From CAZUNO01 sp964621445 [NCBI: Candidatus Hadarchaeota archaeon] (GTDB lineage: Archaea; CAYQAE01; CAYVLA01): DNA of 64,000 nucleotides. Made by a program: the position numbers and the translations under genes. The stretch lies in NCBI GenBank assembly GCA_964621445.1, contig CAZUNO010000012.1, positions 1-64,000 of the forward strand, in the 5' to 3' direction. Of this stretch, positions 60,906 through 64,000 are shown piece after piece. Position 1 is the stretch's first letter. Each line of letters starts with the position of its first letter. Below the pieces are notes generated by a model. It did no database searches, had not been told where the DNA came from, and saw only the letters and a program-made list of their open reading frames with translations.

Positions 60906-61692
60906 TTCTTTCACCCCCCTTTGGCCCATCTGGAGGCCATGAGGACAGGTCGAACAACACCCAGGGAACTGTACAGATCCCTCGGTCTGGGAGCTGCGGC
61001 CTTTCTCGGTCCACGTTGGCCTGGGTCCTCTTTCTCTCCTCCAGGTACCGTCTTAACGCCTGGCAGGCGTCCTGCCCAAAGAAAGCTCTGTACTCAACGC
61101 CCGACTTCTTTCTAGCTAGCTTAACCAGCAGCGGGGGGTCCTCCAGGCTACCTCTTACCGGGTCCTCCACCATGACGTCGCCGACGTTCAGATCCAGCAG
61201 ATCTCCTATGCTCATACCGGACTGCCATAGGCAGAGGATGATGGCTTTGTCTCTGTTGGCTTTTGCATGGTCCACCAGCTCTCTGACTTGGTCTCGCCGA
61301 ATATTCATCTTCCGGTTTCTCTGTCTTCTGGTCGCTTTCGGTAAGCTCAACTTTTTCTTGTCCACGGGGAGATCGTTGTAGTTCAAGAACTCCGTTATGC
61401 CCGAAAGGTACTTGTGACAGGTTTTAAGAGCGAAACCTTTTTCTCCATTCTTCTTCTCCGCCTGGCTGTGGAGGTAGTTGAAGAACCCCTTGAGGATGTT
61501 GACTTCAGGCCTTTGACGTTTCTCTATATCCTTTCTCCTGTCCTCGGCGACAACCCTTATCAGTCCCTCTCCCAAGATTTTGTGCCCTCGCTCCTTCTCC
61601 ATGTAGCCCTGGAAAAGCTGGAACGCTCTCCGGTACGCTGTCCGCGTGGACTCATTCTTAGATTCAAGGAAGCTCTCAGTCCTGTTGTCCAT
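60835..61692 (-). pseudogene. Truncated tyrosine recombinase (right end of element)
   Basis: 285 residues open. Residues 1-115 are the core-binding domain (NESTRTAYRRAFQLFQGYMEKE, KTCHKYLSGITEFLNY). The catalytic domain begins (MNIRRDQVRELVDHAKANRDKAIILCLWQSGMSIGDLLDLNVGDV), but the usual first catalytic Arg is Ser/Ile there. After about residue 235 the sequence becomes unrelated, with no HxxR or Tyr nucleophile in any frame. It is therefore almost certainly inactive. Unlike the left integrase in sequence, so not a duplicate. Confidence 0.75.
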
Positions 61693-61736
61693 GGTACCAC
61701 ACCCAACCTAAACACCCAAAGTAAAAATGTAACTAG

Positions 61737-63902
61737 TTAATGAACTAACTCGTATTCGACTTCGAACTCAGCCCCGTTATTCAAGGAGGAAACCGCCTCC
61801 TGGACCTGCCACACTGGCAGAATCTCGCTCCATTCGCCAGATCCATTCACTGGTCTCCACCTGGCGAAATCCATTACCGCCTGATTGGGTTGAGAACGGG
61901 ATATCTTCCAGGAAGAATCGGGTTCAGTTATATGCAGAGGCTCATCGAGCACCTCCTCTGCCTCTCCATCCACCTGAAAATCCGGATTGACCAGAAATAG
62001 TCTCCCCTGACCACCGGCCAGGTCGAAGGTCGTGTTCCGTGGACGAGATAAAACCTCACCCGTGTGGGGAACCAGCTCCTGGACCTCATCCTCGAAATCC
62101 ACATTCAGCCTCATAGTTTTCGAGTAATGCATATTTACCATGAAGCTTATGGTTGAATTTCCCAACCTTCGCCTATGAATTAGTAGATTTCGTAGAGGTG
62201 CTCCTGACACCCATTCAATGGAAGGGCCGGGGCTAAGAAACGGTTTTATTTTGGACGCCAGACTGCGTTCGGAGTTTTTAGTTTTTATCGCCCGGGCCAG
62301 CAGATCCTGGAGCTCGCCTGATTCCTCCCCCTCGATCAGATATGGTACCTCCCCAACCAGGATGATCTCACCACCCGATTCCGAGAGATCTTTGAGCAGC
62401 TCGAAGGTCGATCGCCTGATGCTTTTCATGGAGGGAATGACCACTACCCGGTATTTCTGGCGTCCCAGGACCAATTTCCCTCCACGAACCTCCCCATGCT
62501 TTTCAATGATGAACTCCTCACCGTACTCAAAATCTATCTGACTTCTAAGGAGATTCCAGGTCAGCTCTCTAAATTTCTCAAAGACATCCTCAACCCGATC
62601 CGGTCTGGATGGGCTATACTCGGCCCAGGCGCTTCCTATGGGATGGATGACTAGCACATCAACCAATCTATCTCCATGCGATAGGACGTAACTAAGCCTG
62701 GTGAAATAATCGGCTACCATGCGGTTATATTCCCACCAGGGCTGATGGGGAGATAGCGTGGGTGGATAGTCCCTCTTTCGAGCCCCCCTCAAGGAATATA
62801 AAGCCAGGTGTTGGCACAGAAAATTTACCCCCAGCGCGTATTGAAAGTTGCCTATCCATCTTCTATCATGAAAGTCCAGCGCCTGTCCAGAGGTGCCGTA
62901 GCTCTCGGATAGAACCCTTCTCTTGCCGAGCTGAGAGGAAACCGAGGCAACCTGCTTCTCTACCCAGGGATTATGTATGCCCTTTCCCAGGTGGTCTATT
63001 CCTGGCTGTTGCATGTATTCATAGTGTTGCATGGCACTCCCAATGCAGTGGATCTGGCCCAGAAGAGAATCCTCCCACTCGTAGTGCCCCGTATAGCTCA
63101 GTGACCGTTCCTCGCACCAATCATGGACCTGCTTGCTGAAAGCCTCCACGAAAAGCCGGGTCAATGTAGAGTAATAATCGTACCTTACCTTTCTGAATTC
63201 TCCTTCATCGAAAAATAGGCTTTCAATATGATCCGCTAAATTGTATCCGTGTTCCACCTCAAACCTATCAACCATGTCCTTTGCCCAGGGAATAACAAGT
63301 TTCCCGCTCTGGGAATGATGGGTGGCATACTGCGGCTCGTCGGTAAATATGCCCGGTACAGTTTCACCAAACTCGTTTCCCAGGTGAATCTCATATAGTT
63401 CGTGGGTTGACTCCAGGAAGCAACCAACTGCATCGGGGTTTAGTAGATTTGGGATATGTCCCATCGGCATGACCTTGGCGAAGAAATCGAAGGATTGCAT
63501 CTCCCCGTCGATCTCCATCTCCCTCCTTGCCAGGGTATTCAGCGGAGGCCTGGAATCCCGTGATGGCCTGCAATATAGAAGCATGCTCCTGAATTCCGGG
63601 GCGAGCTTGGTGACTTGTCCTCCACCCTTTCCGCTGGGCCAACCATCCTCATCATATATCCAGAACCTGCCTCCGATCTCCTCGAACTTCCGAACGCAGG
63701 ATTTGACTAGATTGAACCAACGGTTGCTCAAATAGGGGGTCACTAGTCCCGTCCGGGCATGGAAGAAGAATCCACCCCACCCCTGACAATGGAATTCCTC
63801 TATGAACTCCAGGAGCCTTTCCTCCTCTAGCTGATCATTGACTGAAAAGAAGGGAGCGGGACGGTATTGGACAGGTGGTTCCTTGAATCGGTCTAGATTC
63901 AC
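61737..63902 (-). pseudogene. N-terminal part of a GH106-like glycosidase, truncated by the element
   Basis: 721 residues. Features of the alpha-L-rhamnosidase-like GH106 family: CQGWGGFFFHARTGL, RFWIYDEDGWPSGKGGG, PGIFTDEPQY, and beta-rich accessory domains from about residue 600. No signal peptide. Start GTG 63902, seven bases after GGAGG; the frame is open to 63971. It ends EFEVEYELVH and stops 10 bases beyond the repeat; the tail domain lies at 52965-53660. The truncated enzyme keeps the catalytic part but lacks the last 229 residues, so activity is doubtful. Confidence 0.85.
61747..61756. repeat. Right 10-bp direct repeat (att core) of the element
   Basis: AACTCGTATT, identical to 53653-53662. 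Element sequence lies on the left and host glycosidase sequence on the right. Confidence 0.8.
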
Positions 63903-64000
63903 CAAACATCCTCCTCCTCTCGCCACATCTCCGGTGTTGATAAATGCGCATGTGACCGTGCCCTTTATCAATCTGGTAACCTGCCGTAAGACATGGATTT

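Larger units (their letters stand above)
53653..61756. mobile_element. 8.1 kb integrated element with a tyrosine recombinase at each end
   Basis: It interrupts a GH106-like gene. Joining host sequence at the 10-bp repeat gives one uninterrupted frame (718 + 229 codons plus stop). A recombinase gene starts within 100 bases of the left end and another within 65 bases of the right end, both pointing inward. Contents: integrase, a non-coding stretch, histone, a frameshifted membrane protein, a truncated pyruvyltransferase, a second non-coding stretch, an FG-GAP surface protein, a frameshifted secreted protein and a truncated integrase. Terminal inverted repeats were not found. Some parts are strongly AT-rich, others GC-rich, so it may be composite. 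Confidence 0.85.

Overview
The window is archaeal chromosome. The evidence is the information-processing set: MCM helicase with a GINS subunit, Pus10, ribosomal protein L21e, RNA polymerase Rpo4, KsgA, proteasome-activating nucleotidase (PAN) with a C-terminal HbYX motif, MBF1, class I lysyl-tRNA synthetase, archaeal-type prolyl-tRNA synthetase, Dph6 and archaeal initiator tRNA. Many genes have TATA-like boxes 25-30 bases before the start and several look leaderless. A tetrahydromethanopterin enzyme (Mch), a methanogen-type thymidylate synthase and the sulfide-to-homocysteine cassette known from methanogens are present, but no methanogenesis genes are seen. I cannot place the lineage below Archaea; it looks like an uncultivated group with both euryarchaeal and deep-branching traits.

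Layout. 1-9.4 kb: dph6, thymidylate synthase, TrkH, purM/purB, GPN-loop GTPase, GINS-mcm. 9.4-17 kb: pus10, then an inserted FAD oxidoreductase plus two paralogous secreted membrane proteins, then rpl21e-rpo4-DUF655-ksgA. 17-28 kb: argH, a DUF357-FAD synthetase fusion facing CTP-dependent riboflavin kinase, argB, a 6-pyruvoyl-tetrahydropterin-synthase relative, a CARF-like/HTH regulator, an RNase HIII-like gene, the homocysteine cassette (DUF39-CBS, NIL-ferredoxin, UPF0280), proS and MBF1. 28-42 kb: pan, MobA-like, phosphoesterase, a small catabolic operon (cyclase, FAH hydrolase, M20 peptidase, enolase-superfamily enzyme) with a DUF6807 protein, cysS, a galactokinase-like kinase, mch and lysS. 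42-53 kb: two tRNA-Met genes, a radical SAM protein, an Hsp20-like protein, a PHP-domain protein, an M24-fold protein, a nitrilase, a URO-D family protein, a CocE-like hydrolase and a third secreted paralogue broken by an in-frame TGA. 53-64 kb: a GH106-like glycosidase gene cut in two by an 8.1 kb element.

The main results are two. (1) The elongator tRNA-Met(CAU) gene at 42074-42265 carries four introns: in the D-loop, at 37/38, in the variable loop and inside the 3' acceptor strand. Each is bounded by a bulge-helix-bulge fold, and cutting two bases into each bulge yields a textbook 74-base tRNA. (2) An element bounded by a 10-bp direct repeat (53653-53662 and 61747-61756) sits inside the glycosidase gene. 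Removing it restores one continuous 947-codon frame. The element has an inward-facing tyrosine recombinase at each end, the right one truncated, and carries a histone, an FG-GAP surface protein and several frameshifted or truncated genes.

Smaller observations: three genes whose family homology runs upstream past any ATG/GTG/TTG; an M24-fold protein without metal ligands; six convergent gene pairs that overlap across their stop codons; and a widely conserved gene cluster interrupted by lineage-specific surface genes.
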